64,000 nucleotides of DNA from NCBI GenBank assembly GCA_023213315.1, contig JAKCPI010007782.1, forward strand, positions 62,001-126,000. Reading direction: 5' to 3'. Shown here piece after piece: positions 52,763 through 63,899 of this stretch (within the stretch, counting starts at the first letter, position 1; each line of letters starts with the position of its first letter). The stretch is from Euborellia annulipes (lineage: Eukaryota > Arthropoda > Insecta > Dermaptera > Anisolabididae). Under the pieces are notes generated by a model. That model saw only the letters and a list, made by a program, of their open reading frames with translations. It was not told the origin of the DNA and ran no database searches. A program made the translations under genes and the position numbers.

Positions 52763-54199
52763 ATAAAGTCAAAACATCTCAAATTTGAGTTTTCAATTTC
52801 AATAAAGATTCATACTTCTCTTTTTGTGTAAATTTTACTTTCAATCATGAAGGTTGACGATAAGGACAGAACCTTAATTTAGAAATTCCGAAACATCTTC
52901 AAAAATAAAGCTTGAGACTTCCACTTAATGATAACAATTAAATTTTATAAAAAAATATTAATAGCGATAAAATTTGTTTAATTTCAATACTAATTCAACT
53001 TTTATAAATAATCTCAAATAATATTTCTGATTTAATATTTTAAATATAAAAATAACTATATAATATTTTATAAATTTTAATATCAGCAGGTTATTTATAG
53101 ATGTACTGTATATTTAAAAAAGATTAATCCTGTATGAATGTTTTGTATGCATGTTAAGCGAGAGGAGTTCCGGTCCAAAGTTTCAAGTCCGTCCATGGGT
53201 TTATCATTCATTCTAGTAGGCCATCAAACAGGGTCGTGTTGTTGAATGAAGTCCGTCAAAGTGGAAAGTGAATGAACCAACAACCTCTCTCTCTCTCTCT
53301 CTCTCTCTCCATTCATTCAAAAGAGAGAGAGAGGGAATGATAAAAAAAAAACAGATTTGAAAACATACCCTCTATGTGAGAGATTTCGAAAAAAAGAGTT
53401 CTAGTTTATTGTTTAAATTAATAATAAAAAGTGAGAAAATATTTTATTTTGATTATATTAAAATTTTAGAAAAATAAAAAGGTAAAGTAGCATCTTATCT
53501 ATTCTTTAATAATGTCGCCTATTAATGTTGATAATTATAATAAAATTTGGGAAAATTTTTATGTCCATGTGTGTGTATGATGATTTCGGACAATTTTTTA
53601 ATCTAAATTCTAAGATCATAAAAAACGTTGTCCAAAGACAAATTTTTGTTCAAGTCTTGAGTGAAGATAAAAGTGAAAAAAAGCTACAACTGTTGTTTAT
53701 TTACAACATGTTGGGATATATTATATTTTTAGATTTTGGCACTAGCCAAGAGTCCTTCGCCTAGAAACTATTTCTATTTCTATTTATTAGAATAGATAGC
53801 GATTTAAATGTTGTTTATTTTTAAGTTTATAAAGCCGTGTAGCCAACCCAAAAAATAAGTTAATAAAGAAAAAGGTTGCATATATAGGTAAGAGAAAATA
53901 AAAATAATAAATTTCTTGGTAAATCATTAAATAGATAAGGGGTCTAAATGGCCTTAAAAGCCGAAAACACATTAAAACAAATAATTTTTTTTCAGTTATA
54001 TGTACCCCCTCCCCCTCCCATCCTAATTTTACTTACTGCCTGTCGCGAATTTAAAACAGCTATTGCCACGATTATATTTAAAAACGTGTAATATTATTTT
54101 GATAAGATGTTAGTTGTTCTAAACACGAAAATAATTTGATGAGATGGTGGATGCACTAGTTTCCTTATTTTATGTGTAACATTATATTATAGTCGTATG
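52763..54199. other. AT-rich, no gene seen
   Basis: 53280-53332 has a (CT)n run followed by a GA run that can pair with it. 53870-53905 is a short HLE end remnant and 53935-53970 a SINE tail. A 79-codon + frame (53525-53764) is unsupported. Confidence 0.45.
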
Positions 54200-54343
54200 C
54201 ATGGGCGTACCCAGGATCAAATCTAGGGGGGGGGGCATGGTCAGATCATGGTCGTCCAGGGGGGGGCAGATAAATAATTCTTAAAGACGCAGATAATAAA
54301 CATAATTATTAATAATATAAAATTTTTCAAGTAAACTCATATT
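54200..54343 (+). mobile_element. hAT-type element, one end
   Basis: Begins CATGGGCGTACCCAGGATC and continues with G runs, the style of the hAT MITEs at 1571 and 2595. No matching right end was found, so it is incomplete. Confidence 0.55.
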
Positions 54344-54580
54344 TGGACCCTGTTACGCATTGGTGTGTCAAGCACCAGATAACGAGATTTGAACATTAAA
54401 GTTTTTTGTTTTCATTGGATTACATATAATTTTTTTTGTCAATTGTGCAAGGAACATTAAATATAAATTTTTTAGGACATATTTCATAAAAAATATTATT
54501 AATTATAGCATTTGAAACAATATTTCGTTCTTAATTTTTTATTTTTTGGAGCTTGACACACTAATGCGTAACAGGGTCCA
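54344..54580. mobile_element. MITE with long TIRs (inverted relative to 41354-41599)
   Basis: TIRs start TGGACCCTGTTACGC and end GCGTAACAGGGTCCA. The interior ('gcatttgaaacaatatttcg', 'aattgtgcaa') is that of 41354-41599 read in the opposite orientation. Confidence 0.85.
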
Positions 54581-55774
54581 TTTATGGTTAATACTCAGTT
54601 ATTACTTTTTTTTATGTAAGTGGAAAGTTAGACCATAAGGTAGAGTTTTATTTGCACAAAAATAGCAAAATTTTATTTGAAAATGCCCTCTAGGTTTTGA
54701 AATTTTTTTATATCAGATTTCAAAAACAAGATATACCGGTAGTTAAAATTTAATTTAAAAAATAGACCTGCATTTTTGCTATTCAACCTAATACAGTATT
54801 ATTCTTAACAGATTAAAATAGTTTTTATAATTTCTAAAATAAGTTAAGTGCCACATTTTTAATTTCCTTCTCTTTTTCCTAAAAAATTCATTTGATTAAT
54901 TTTTTAAAGCTATTATAATATTCAATTTCTCTAAAACTCCGGTTCGGTAGTTTATCAATTTAAATAAATAAATATGCTTGGATAATAACTACTATCGTAA
55001 TTTACAAATATTTGTTGCCTTTTTAAGTCTATATGGCCTCAGATGCTGAAAAAAGTAGTTTATTTAACTTTAGATTACATTTTATTATTTCCTATTTATT
55101 TAAATCCTTTATTTGTCTTATTATTTAAATTTAGAATTTTGGTAAATAAAATTTTGTTAAATAAATAAGAAGTAAAACAGGCTAAGGTTAAATTAAATTG
55201 ACTTTTATTTAAAAATCAATTACCACGTGTCTATGAATTTATTATTTTCTTTTGTATTTACTAAAAAAGAAAGAAAAATACTGATATGTTTTCATATGTC
55301 AAAGGTTTAAAAGAAAATTAATTATTTATTTGTGTTATGATAAGAATAATAATAGTATTAAAAACTTTTCTTTTGAGGTATTTATTGAGAGAAAATGAGG
55401 TTATGTTTTCAAGTGTCAACTATTTAAAAGGAAATTAATTTATTAAATATTTCTTGTTCAGGAAGATAATAAAATTAAGTAGAAGATTAGTTTAATTTTC
55501 TTTTTGATTGTATTTTAATCTATTTGAAGGGAAAGAGTGAGAGAATGAGGTTATGTTTTAACGGTGAGTTAAAAATACTAATAAATTAAATTTAAATTAA
55601 TTTTGACTGAAGTTTGGTTTTATTTTTATTGTAGAAGTGGTTATTTTTCCAAATATCACATTATTTTTTTTTTTTTTTTAATCTATTTACGGTTATAGGA
55701 AGAAAAATATCTGTTCTGGGCTTTTTTCTAAATACTACTACCCATTATTATCTTCTTATTATTATCTTATTTTT
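54581..55774. other. AT-rich, no gene seen
   Basis: 54955-55065 is a SINE-A-relative fragment (+, 'ctatatggcctcagatgctg'). 55350-55600 repeats 'gagaatgaggttatgtttt'-like words twice (about 55391 and 55540). Otherwise nothing. Confidence 0.45.
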
Positions 55775-55990
55775 TAAGTCTTTTAAGCATCTGAGGCCAT
55801 ATCGACTTTAAACGATACACAATATATCTATAAATTACGATACAAATTATCCAGGCATATTTATTTATACAATTTGGTATCAAAACGATTTAAATAAATA
55901 TTCATCTGACTATTTGGGGTCCGAATTCACTCCCCTCGGTTATCAATACTGACATTTGTCAACATTTCTAAACTCTAGGCAACCGGGGAA
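55775..55990 (-). repeat. SINE-A relative (minus)
   Basis: Minus strand: degraded head, GAATTCGGACCCC as B box, 'gataccaaattgtataa' core, tail 'gatatggcctcagatgc'. Followed on the + strand by a G tract (55993-56003). Confidence 0.7.
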
Positions 55991-56431
55991 GTGGGGGGGG
56001 GGGACATGTTGTTCCGTTCGATAGTAGAAAAAGTTGTATTTATATGATGAAAATTTTCAAAAATATAAGTTAAGAAATTGAAAGAAAAATTTGATTTTGT
56101 TGGTTATATAAATTTAGTATTATTTAAGAAAATATGTTCTAAACTGTTCTCGTAATATGAGAAAATGTATTTCCTTTAAGCTTTGCAGCAATTGGATCTA
56201 AAAATTTATTCCACTTTGTAATTTTGGTTGCCTACGGAAGAATAAGGTCCGCCGATCCCGCACCGTTGGAATAATAAGGGCGAGGACAAAGAAGAAGAAT
56301 TTTGATTGCCTACCTTCCCAATTAACAAAATGATGTGATATCTACACAAGGGCGGGTACAAGGGGGGAAGTAAAGCCCCCCCCCCCGAGATTTGAGAAAA
56401 ATATTTTTTTTTTTGGAATAAAATTTTATTT
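55991..56431. other. AT-rich with a dispersed motif
   Basis: 56247-56300 is the second copy of the 53-bp motif at 41642. 56345-56400 resembles a hAT MITE end with a C run. Confidence 0.5.
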
Positions 56432-56568
56432 TTAATTATAGTTGCATGGAATGTAGTCAGCCAAGGAATATAAAAACAAATTTATTCTGACGGGCGCTCG
56501 AAACTTCGACAGAATAAATTTGTTTTTTTTTTTCCTTGGCTGACTCCATTCCATGCAACTATAGTTAA
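56432..56568 (+). repeat. Penelope-like palindrome, hammerhead-like apex on a long helix I
   Basis: The whole segment folds: TTAATTATAGTTGCATGGAA with TTCCATGCAACTATAGTTAA, then AACAAATTTATTC with GAATAAATTTGTT. The apex is CTGACGGGCGCTCGAAACTTC (56487-56506 region). CTGAC and GAAAC are kept, but the second GA and helix II are altered. Same family as 5522-5631. Confidence 0.7.
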
Positions 56569-56639
56569 TACTCACAGACAGTATAATAATTATTTATTTT
56601 TAATATAAAATTTTAAAAATTAATACTTAAAAATTTGAT

Positions 56640-56916
56640 TTGTATATATATTTAACAAGACATGTGAGTGTTTTTTATTGGTGAGGCCAAACATCCCATG
56701 GCCCCCGGGAATCGAACCCAGGATCTCCGCCTTTCCGGGGCATAGGCGTGCTATCCATTGCACCAGGCCACCGTCGAGGTCGAGGGTCCGGTGGCCTGGT
56801 GCAATGGATAGCACACCTATGCCCCGGAAAGGCGGAGATCCTGGGTTCGATTCCCGGGGGCCATTGGATGTTTGGCCTCACCAATAAAAAACACTCACAT
56901 GTCTTGTTAAATATAT
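56640..56916. repeat. tRNA-Arg-like palindrome (head-to-head SINE dimer)
   Basis: Arms 56640-56771 (minus) and 56791-56916 (+) are inverted copies separated by 19 bp. Each has a tRNA-like body (56771-56698 and 56791-56864): acceptor GTGGCCT/GGGCCAT, D stem GTGC/GCAC, T arm CTGGG-TTCGATT-CCCGG, then a shared tail 'ggatgtttggcctcacc'. The anticodon arm does not form a normal 7-nt loop with U33, and there is a 3-nt excess before the T arm, so these are SINE or pseudo-tRNA heads, not working tRNA genes. Confidence 0.8.
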
Positions 56917-57738
56917 CTATGACTAGTTAAGTCCGAATCGAGGTATTTTGAATACCATTATCTTATTCAAATATATAGATCTCGAAAAATATTTTGTATA
57001 TATATTCTGGTAAACAAGTACAGAATGCACCTTTATTTTAACGAAAATAAGAAAAAATTGTGTGCTAGGCGACCATTTATACAAGATTACCTCCCCTCCC
57101 CTGCGAAACTCCTCTGGATCCACAACTGTATCTACAGGTGTTTATTAAAAGTTTTTATTTATTGAAATTAGTATACAGTAAGAATTTCGAAGTATAGGTT
57201 ACAAAATATAATTTCGTAGATCCTAAAATTGAAATTAGTAGACTATATGAGTAAATATAAAAATAATGAATAAATGGATTAATTTTCTTTTACTTTCATC
57301 AGAGAATTAGAGATATCGACTAAATTCCTCTCCGATCTTGTCTTAATATATTTATGTCTAATGGCTTGACGACTGAACTAAATTTGAAACTAAGGTTTTT
57401 AATCAAAGACCTAAAGCAATGAAACTTTTAACAACTAGCAACTGAATTATAAACAGAAAAGAAAACAGTATATTTGCAAATAAATTTAATAATATATAAG
57501 GAAATAGTAGTCATTTATGCAACAATTACATAGTCTGAAATGAAAATTGTGAAGTGTAAAGTGAATTTTAATGAAAGAGACTGAAGTGTCAAATATTTCC
57601 TAATTGATGAAAAATGAACGACTAACGGGTCTGCAAGTTGATGGAATGTTAAACAGGCGCCCTTATGAATTGGGAAAGAACATCTATATTTAATGTTTTG
57701 AATTAATTCGATTAATCACACTGGTTTCATCCATCCAC
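56917..57738. other. AT-rich, no gene seen
   Basis: Intron side downstream of the 57.8-kb candidate exon on the minus strand. No repeats recognised. Confidence 0.4.
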
Positions 57739-57854
57739 CTTGGTGGATTGGATTGCAATCGAAGATTGCGTGCAAAGGATGAACCGTTGGCAACTTCCGG
57801 GTCGTTCGGCTCAAATTCCTCCTTAATTTGGTGTTTATTAGGCTGCCTGGCCAT
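57739..57854 (-). CDS. candidate start-codon exon, 38 codons; protein not recognised
   Basis: Minus strand: ATG in a good context (AACATGG) at 57854, 38 codons plus two bases, then AAG|GTGGAT (GT at 57738-57737). Starts MARQPNKHQIKEEFEPND and continues PEVANGSSFARNLRLQSNPP: hydrophilic, with IKEE matching a sumoylation-type motif. Phase 2 at its end matches the 141-nt exon (joining codon AGG, Arg). A possible 3' splice site TTTTATTAG lies 21 nt before the ATG, so a preceding UTR exon is possible. Balanced composition in AT-rich DNA supports coding. The frame also stays open past the 5' splice site to a stop at about 57692, so splicing is not forced. Confidence 0.5.
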
Positions 57855-59096
57855 GTTCTATTCCAACAGACTAATAAAATATAATTAATAATTATAGAAT
57901 TCTTCGGGTTGGAAACGATTAAAGTCGTCGGAGAAGAAGAAAAAAAAATGCATAAATTTTAAATGTAAATGTTAAATGTGAATAACCCGAATTGTTTAAC
58001 CCTAGAAATGTGGTAATAAATGAATTGAAAAAATAAGGAAATTAGAAAATTAGAAGTTAATAATTATAATCAAAATACAGACTATTATTAAGGACTACTT
58101 AGAGATGTGGCATTATTAGCAGTGATTATTGACATTTCTGCTACTTATGCAATTCTATAGTTCTTTTCACCAATCAAAAATAATACTTGATTTGTATTTA
58201 TTGTATATTCTATTAAAAAATTAATATGCAAAAAACATAAGAATTAGTAGTATTTTCTTGGTTTAATTTCCGGAATTGAATAAAATAAAACAAAAAATTT
58301 TTATTTTATTTTTCATTTATTTGTTTCTGACACAGAAAGGTGGAAATTATTCTGACTGGTCATCAGAGTTAATTTAACTAAAATTTTAAAATTAATAAAT
58401 TGGCTCTGAAGACGGCAGAATATTTTAACGAAACAAATGAAAAGTGCACGTTCTTGTCAACGACAAATTAACTGAAAAAATAAAATAAAAAATTTTGAAT
58501 TCTAAATAATGGCGAATTAGGAGCTAAAGCTCTAATATTATTGTTAAGAGATGATCGTGCCCTGCTTTAGTCAATCAGAGAGCTTGTTTTAGATTATCAC
58601 GTCTGTCAATGGACTATTTAAAATATTTTATTTTTATGTTTGATTATGGATCTATCAATTTTTAAATCATTTAATACGTTGATGAAATTAGTTGGGCCAT
58701 TTAACGAAATATTAAAATCCCTAGAAATTTTAATTAAAACATTAAAATAAAAATAATAATAATGAAAATAGTGATATCTAGATTTTACTTTTTTTTTTTT
58801 GTTTTAATTCACAGACGATGGTTACGAAAGATAAATATTTCTCTGTTAACTTTAATAATAAAAGAAATGATATTTTTATTTATATATTTTAACGATCTAG
58901 TTAGTCCTAGAGGAAAAAATAGATGTCTGGTAGTTCGATCGACATCAAATTTTTCAAAGGAGAGAATTTGTTAATTTTTTTTTTTTTTTAAATGCTATAA
59001 GTGATATTTAGAAAATATAAATAAAACAAGCTCTCTCATCAAAAGATTCCGTTGTAAAAAAACTTTCTCTAAAATAAAATAAAATTGTAAACTCAC
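57855..59096. other. AT-rich; includes a decayed Penelope-like relic
   Basis: At 58403-58450, CTGAAGAC...CGAAACAAATG resembles a dead hammerhead-like core, and 58305-58330 is an inverted partner ('catttatttgtttc'). No gene seen. Confidence 0.4.
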
Positions 59097-59155
59097 CAAG
59101 CAGATGGATGCTTGGATTGAAAATAGGCAAGAAATCGCAGACACAAGTCATTCAT
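59097..59155 (-). CDS. candidate 59-nt coding exon with strong splice sites
   Basis: Minus strand: T-rich tract ending TTGCAG (AG at 59157-59156), 59 nt, then CTTG|GTGAGT (GT at 59096-59095). Only one frame is open: MNDLCLRFLAYFQSKHPSA plus TG. It begins phase 0 and ends phase 2, which fits the first base of the 141-nt exon (joining codon TGG, Trp). The ATG at the very start could be initiator or internal. A conserved-looking mix of aromatic and charged residues; no family recognised. Confidence 0.6.
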
Positions 59156-59947
59156 CTGCAAAAAAAAAAAAAAAAGAAATGAATTAATTATTATTAAGAG
59201 GGCGGCTAATAAATAAATATATAAATAATAAATGGAAATGATCGCCCACAAAGGAGCTGACTGACCGATTTCCTTTTTAGCTAAAGAATCGGATCGTCGC
59301 CTTGAATGGTGGGCGAAGAACAACAACAAAAACAAACGAGGAGGGGTGGAAATATAAACATGACCTATTTTAGAGACGAAGTGCCCGATAAACATTCAAT
59401 TTAGAGTGAAATTATTTATGCTAATGAGAGTAAGCGTATATAGAAAGTTATTTTATAAAATTTCAGATATTTCTATGAACATTTTTCTAAAATAACTTTG
59501 CTTTTTAATTAACAATTTAAGTTAAAATTCGGGTTTTAATAATGAACCTTTAAATGCCTTATTAACTTGATATTTAATGTACCATGAAATAATAAATAAT
59601 ATCCTTTAAAGGTGAAAGAAATTATCAAAGTTGTCGTTTCCTCTAACAAGTAAGACTACTCGAAATTGTACTTGCGAATATCTATCTCATTGACTAAATA
59701 GTCAAGCTAAGCTTGACAGTGAATTTTAGAAGATTAATATTCCAAAATCGAAATTAATTATGCTATTATGCAGCATCTTGAAATTCGTCTTCCAGTGAAC
59801 ATTAAATAATTTGCAGAATCAACGCTGAAGATAGGAGAATATTGGTTATGATTAGAAGAAATCCTAATCTTAGTTCGGGCAACTCATGTTCACAATCAAC
59901 ATAATAACCAACTGAAAGGACATAAGGTTCCCAACTATAGTATAGAT
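59156..59947. other. no further exon seen
   Basis: 59190-59390 has a long minus frame with a hydrophobic run (AIISIYYLYIYLLAALLIII) that is AT-composition driven. Upstream intron in the gene model. Confidence 0.4.
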
Positions 59948-60020
59948 CAGTGGTTTCCAAACTTTGTTACCAAGCTGCCCCTATTTAATCGTATTAATTT
60001 CCCATAGTTTGGAAACCCTG
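59948..60020. mobile_element. 73-bp hAT MITE with near-perfect TSD
   Basis: Ends CAGTGGTTTCCAAACTTTG and, on the other strand, CAGGGTTTCCAAACTATG; flanks GTATAGAT (59940-59947) and GTATAGTT (60021-60028), an 8-bp duplication with one mismatch. Almost nothing but TIRs. Confidence 0.85.
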
Positions 60021-60028
60021 GTATAGTT

Positions 60029-60954
60029 ATTAAGAAATTCCTAATTTTAAATGTTTTCTAAAATTCTAAATAGAAACAATAATTTTTTTTTTTTTTTTTT
60101 GCTCAAAATTTCACGACTCTAAAATTTAATTATAAATTCAATAAAAAAAAGCAAAAAATTTTTTTTTAATCGAGGTTGAATGATTAACGATAGATATTCT
60201 TTTCTTTCATTTTAAAAAGATTTTAAATTAAATATTCTAGTTAATTTTCTATTCATTAAAAAGAGTAAATAAAATGATAACAGTGAATTTTTTTAACACA
60301 ATTAGATAAGATTTAAGGTGTGTTTTTTGCATATTGATATCTAAAGTATAACACGTGTCAAAGGGGAAAAGAGAAACTTGAAAGTGATTATTATAAATAT
60401 AAATATATAAAGGGGGTATTGTTGTGGTTGATATCATTTTGACTATTTCGAAATCTACTTGGCCACCTGGTTAAATATCTAGTTTTATTTCCAAAATACG
60501 AAATAAATTTTTTTTTATTATTATTGTTTACAGTAGTAGAAAGGAAATCTTTTATTTGAAGATATTTTTTTTCTTATCTAAAGCCTGCCCATTCGATGGG
60601 GTCCTTGTTAAATTATTTGAAAATAATAATAAATTTAATTTTCTCTCATTAAATATTGACTCCGTTTTAAAATTTAAATAAAGGTAATACATTTTTTACA
60701 AGGGAGTGGTGAGTATAACCCCAAAGAGCAAACAAAATTTAGAGTTTTAAAATATTTGTCTTTTAAAAAATGCCTATAAAATTGCCAGGGGAAAGGAAGC
60801 AAGTCTCTTCTTTCTTTTACTTATTCATATAAATATTAAATTAATATTAGAAAATAATAATGGAGGAGGCGACAAAATAAAGTAATTATGCTTATAATTC
60901 CTAAGTTCCAATCTCATGGCAAAACTTGTGATGTATTCTTCAATTTAATAATAC
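60029..60954. other. AT-rich, no gene seen
   Basis: GTGAGT on the + strand at about 60708 has no exon beside it. Nothing else. Confidence 0.4.
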
Positions 60955-61140
60955 CAGTGGTAAAACCCGCCTTCGGCGAGCAAATGCATCAAATTTATTC
61001 TTGCTGATTGTTTGGAAATTTTCAAATTTCCCTCTGACTTAAATTTTATATTCCCTCTCCACTTCCTGTAACTCTAGCCAATCAGAGTCCTGATCGGGAC
61101 AGACGGAAGCTAGCCCCTAGCGCTTTATATATAGAGGTGA
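60955..61140 (+). repeat. dispersed repeat (pair of 24903-25035)
   Basis: Longer copy: after the shared 'cttcggcgagcaaatgc' part it has 'actctagccaatcagagtcc' and ends 'gcgctttatatatagagg'. Family not recognised. Confidence 0.75.
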
Positions 61141-61260
61141 AAATGATTAATTTCAATTTGTCAGTCCGAGAAGAAATTACTTCATGTTTGGTTGCTGGTT
61201 GGTAGGCAACCACAATGACCAAAGAGTGGACCCTTTGTTAATTTAATTAAATTTTAATCT

Positions 61261-61443
61261 AATTATAGATAAATAACACTAAGTTTCAAAAGGTTTTTAT
61301 TTTAGCTTATGCGCATTTCGACGTTAATTTAATCAGAGGTTTAGTATACAGCTTCATAGCTCTGAAGATGATGTATTAACATCGAAAGCTAAAAATAAAA
61401 ACCTTATGAAACTTAACCTAGTGTCATTTATTTATCTATAATT
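61261..61443. repeat. Penelope-like palindrome, 55-bp arms
   Basis: Arms 61261-61308 and 61387-61443 are inverted (AATTATAGATAAATAACACT with AGTGTCATTTATTTATCTAT, both reaching TTTTAGCT/AGCTAAAA). The centre carries one hammerhead-like core (+). Confidence 0.8.
61355..61395 (+). ncRNA. hammerhead-ribozyme-like motif, variant helix III
   Basis: CTGAAGA (61362-61368), T, helix II GATGT/ACATC (61370-61374 with 61379-61383, loop ATTA), GAAA (61384-61387), then GCTA. Helix III would be AGCT instead of ACGT, still a 2-bp self-complement, and the cleavage triplet CTA still ends in UH. Helix I next to the core is weak. Confidence 0.5.
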
Positions 61444-62457
61444 GGCTAAGAATTTAAGAATAAAATTCAGTTAGTGCCAACGGTGAATTCCTTGGACTTT
61501 ATTAAAAATTATTAATATGTATTGTAGGTAATGCGTGGATCTGAGAGCAAAATGGTGTGTGTGCAAGAATCAACTTTGGCGCCCCTTACAATGAGAGTTG
61601 TTAATTAAATTCATTTAGACATTAGTAATGATTTTCGTTTCTATTCATATAAACTTGGGTATTTATTAGAAATGAAATATAAAAATAAACTAAATTATTA
61701 CTTTAATACAATTTTTTTTTTTTTTTATTAAAAGATGAAATAAGAGAATCGAATAATTAGAGAAATGTTTCTAGTATCCTATTACTTATCAAAGTTATTA
61801 TGTGTGAGGTGTTTAAGGTTTTATCAGACGATGATGTCTTCTCTCTGTGTACCGACATGTGATGGTTCCCATGAGAACTTGACGACCGAGAGTTGGTTAT
61901 CTCTCTTTTTTTTTATAAATACAGAGGATCCCGCCCCTCTTACAATTTACTAAAATAAAAACATTTAAAGTAAAATTCATTAACATATTATAATATCCAA
62001 ATGTTAAATTACTATTAAATATTCTTTTTGTGGTAGTTCTCCTTTCTAAAAATGTCAACTCCGTTGTTACGGGGCGGAAACACTATTTCTTTATAAGAGA
62101 AAAGAAAGATATTTATTTTTCGTTAAATTAAAATTTTTAAGATGTTTCGTTTAAACTCGACATGGGAAATAGAAAAATAATAAGTATATTGATAAAAGAA
62201 GAAAATCATTGTTATTGTTTAATAACAAAGCAATAAAAAACAAAAGAATCCCATGAACCTGATGCAACAAGAACAATAACCTTTTGATTCATTTATCAAT
62301 TAAAATTTTTCACATGAATTCGTAAAATATTTAATTGTAGTATCAATTCCTGTTTACGCCTTTAAAATACATTACAGTATTTACTATAGACTATTTTAAA
62401 AATCAAGTAACCTAAAAGCGGCTACACACGTAACTGCAAACTTAACAATCATGAATA
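61444..62457. other. AT-rich, no gene seen
   Basis: 61805-61900 is more balanced with a 62-codon + frame, no splice support. Nothing assigned. Confidence 0.4.
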
Positions 62458-62660
62458 CAGGGGCGCCGGAACGAATTTGAATCGAGGGGGCAAAAAATCT
62501 TTTTAGAAAATTAAAATAATTTAATATGTTCAAATAGTATAAAACAAAACAAATCTACTATAAAGCTTTAAAAATTTAAATAAAATCACAATTTTAATAA
62601 AATTAATTGTCGTTAATTTTAACAAAATTGTACCCCTTTTAAAAATTCCGATTGCCTTTT
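62458..62660 (+). mobile_element. hAT-type element, one end only
   Basis: Begins CAGGGGCGCCGGAACGAATT, with a G run after; no right end found. Boundary at the right is approximate. Confidence 0.45.
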
Positions 62661-62752
62661 AAATTATCAATCAGTTGGCAAATAGGTAAGAGGTAAAGAA
62701 AATTCAAAACATAAGTAGAAATAAATGAGCAAAAATCAAAAAGATCTTTTTA

Positions 62753-63807
62753 GGGCCGGTTGCTTCATCCTGGGTGAGCTTGTTAGCCCCGACTTTTTTT
62801 GTAGTGCAGAAACCCACTTCAGTTTTATTTTTATAGTAAAATATACGATATTTCATCATTTTATTGCTAAAAGAAGTATTCTAGAAGTACATATATTTGT
62901 TATTTTACCTCATATTCTACTTATTTTATCAATAAAATGATGAAATGTCGTATATTTTATAAAATATGTTATAGGCTAGGGCCCGCTTGCATCAGATCTC
63001 GTCGCCATATTTAGCCCTGAGTTAACCTCACTTTTGAGTAATTTCATATAGATATATGGGGAATTGGAGCCAAGGTCCGGGCTAAAGTTAGCGCAGGCCC
63101 AAAGGTGGGGCTAAGATTTAGCCCTGGGTTGACACGTACGAACATGTATTATGAACTCAAGCATCCTAACTTCACCAATATAAATGTAAAAAATAATATA
63201 AATGCAATATGGAATCTACCGTTTTTTTGTTATTATTCATTTTATGTCAATCAGGATTATACTCGTATATCCAGGATGTATTGCAAGTTGTTGAATATTC
63301 TCCTAACTTCATCTAAGGCATTGCACATGTCTTGTTAATAAAACTATTTGTTTTCAAATTGAATGCAAATTGATATTAAATATTTATATGAATGTTTTCA
63401 GTTGATATTACTTCTTGTTAGGTGAAAATAAAAGGTATATTTCGTTTTGAAATTATCTTTATTTGAGCCACACAGCTGGCAATTTGTCAAAATAGTTGTG
63501 AAGATTGGAACAATTGACTAATTGTTATGTGAAAACTAATAAATCTTGTTTATTTTTTTGAAAATTTTCAAATTTTAGCAAAAAAAAAATTAAATTCTTA
63601 TATTTAAATGTATATTAATAATATTTATTTAAATTATGGGTGATAATATCAATTTTTATTTTTAATAATTTTTATAAGATGCCTTAATGGCGTTGCAAAC
63701 TTCACAAACAGAACATGATTTGTTCCCCCGGAAGAGGGTTTCTGCATTACAAAAAAAGCCATTTAGCCCGGGGCTAACAAACTCACCCAGGATGAAGCAA
63801 CTGGCCC
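62753..63807. mobile_element. PIF/Harbinger-type non-autonomous element, 1,055 bp
   Basis: TIRs of about 75 bp begin GGGCCGGTTGCTTCATCCTG and end CAGGATGAAGCAACTGGCCC, bordered by TTA on each side (62750-62752, 63808-63810). A 3-bp TWA duplication with GGGC-type ends is the PIF/Harbinger rule. Inside are another palindrome (62837-62869 with 62922-62957) and a GGGCCCGCTTGCATCAG phrase (62983) that looks like a nested related end. Frames of 71-77 codons inside are not transposase. Single ends of the family are at 2543 and 19943-20020. Confidence 0.82.
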
Positions 63808-63899
63808 TTAGAGTTTTAGATGTTAGCATTTTAAAAAAAGAAAATAATTTCGTCTTCAACTTCATTACTTATTGCTCTAATTGTACATCAGAACTCAAG

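Noticed and set aside
56791..56864. Functional tRNA gene
   Set aside because: Anticodon loop lacks U33 and the arm before the T stem has extra bases; it is duplicated as a palindrome with a SINE-like tail.
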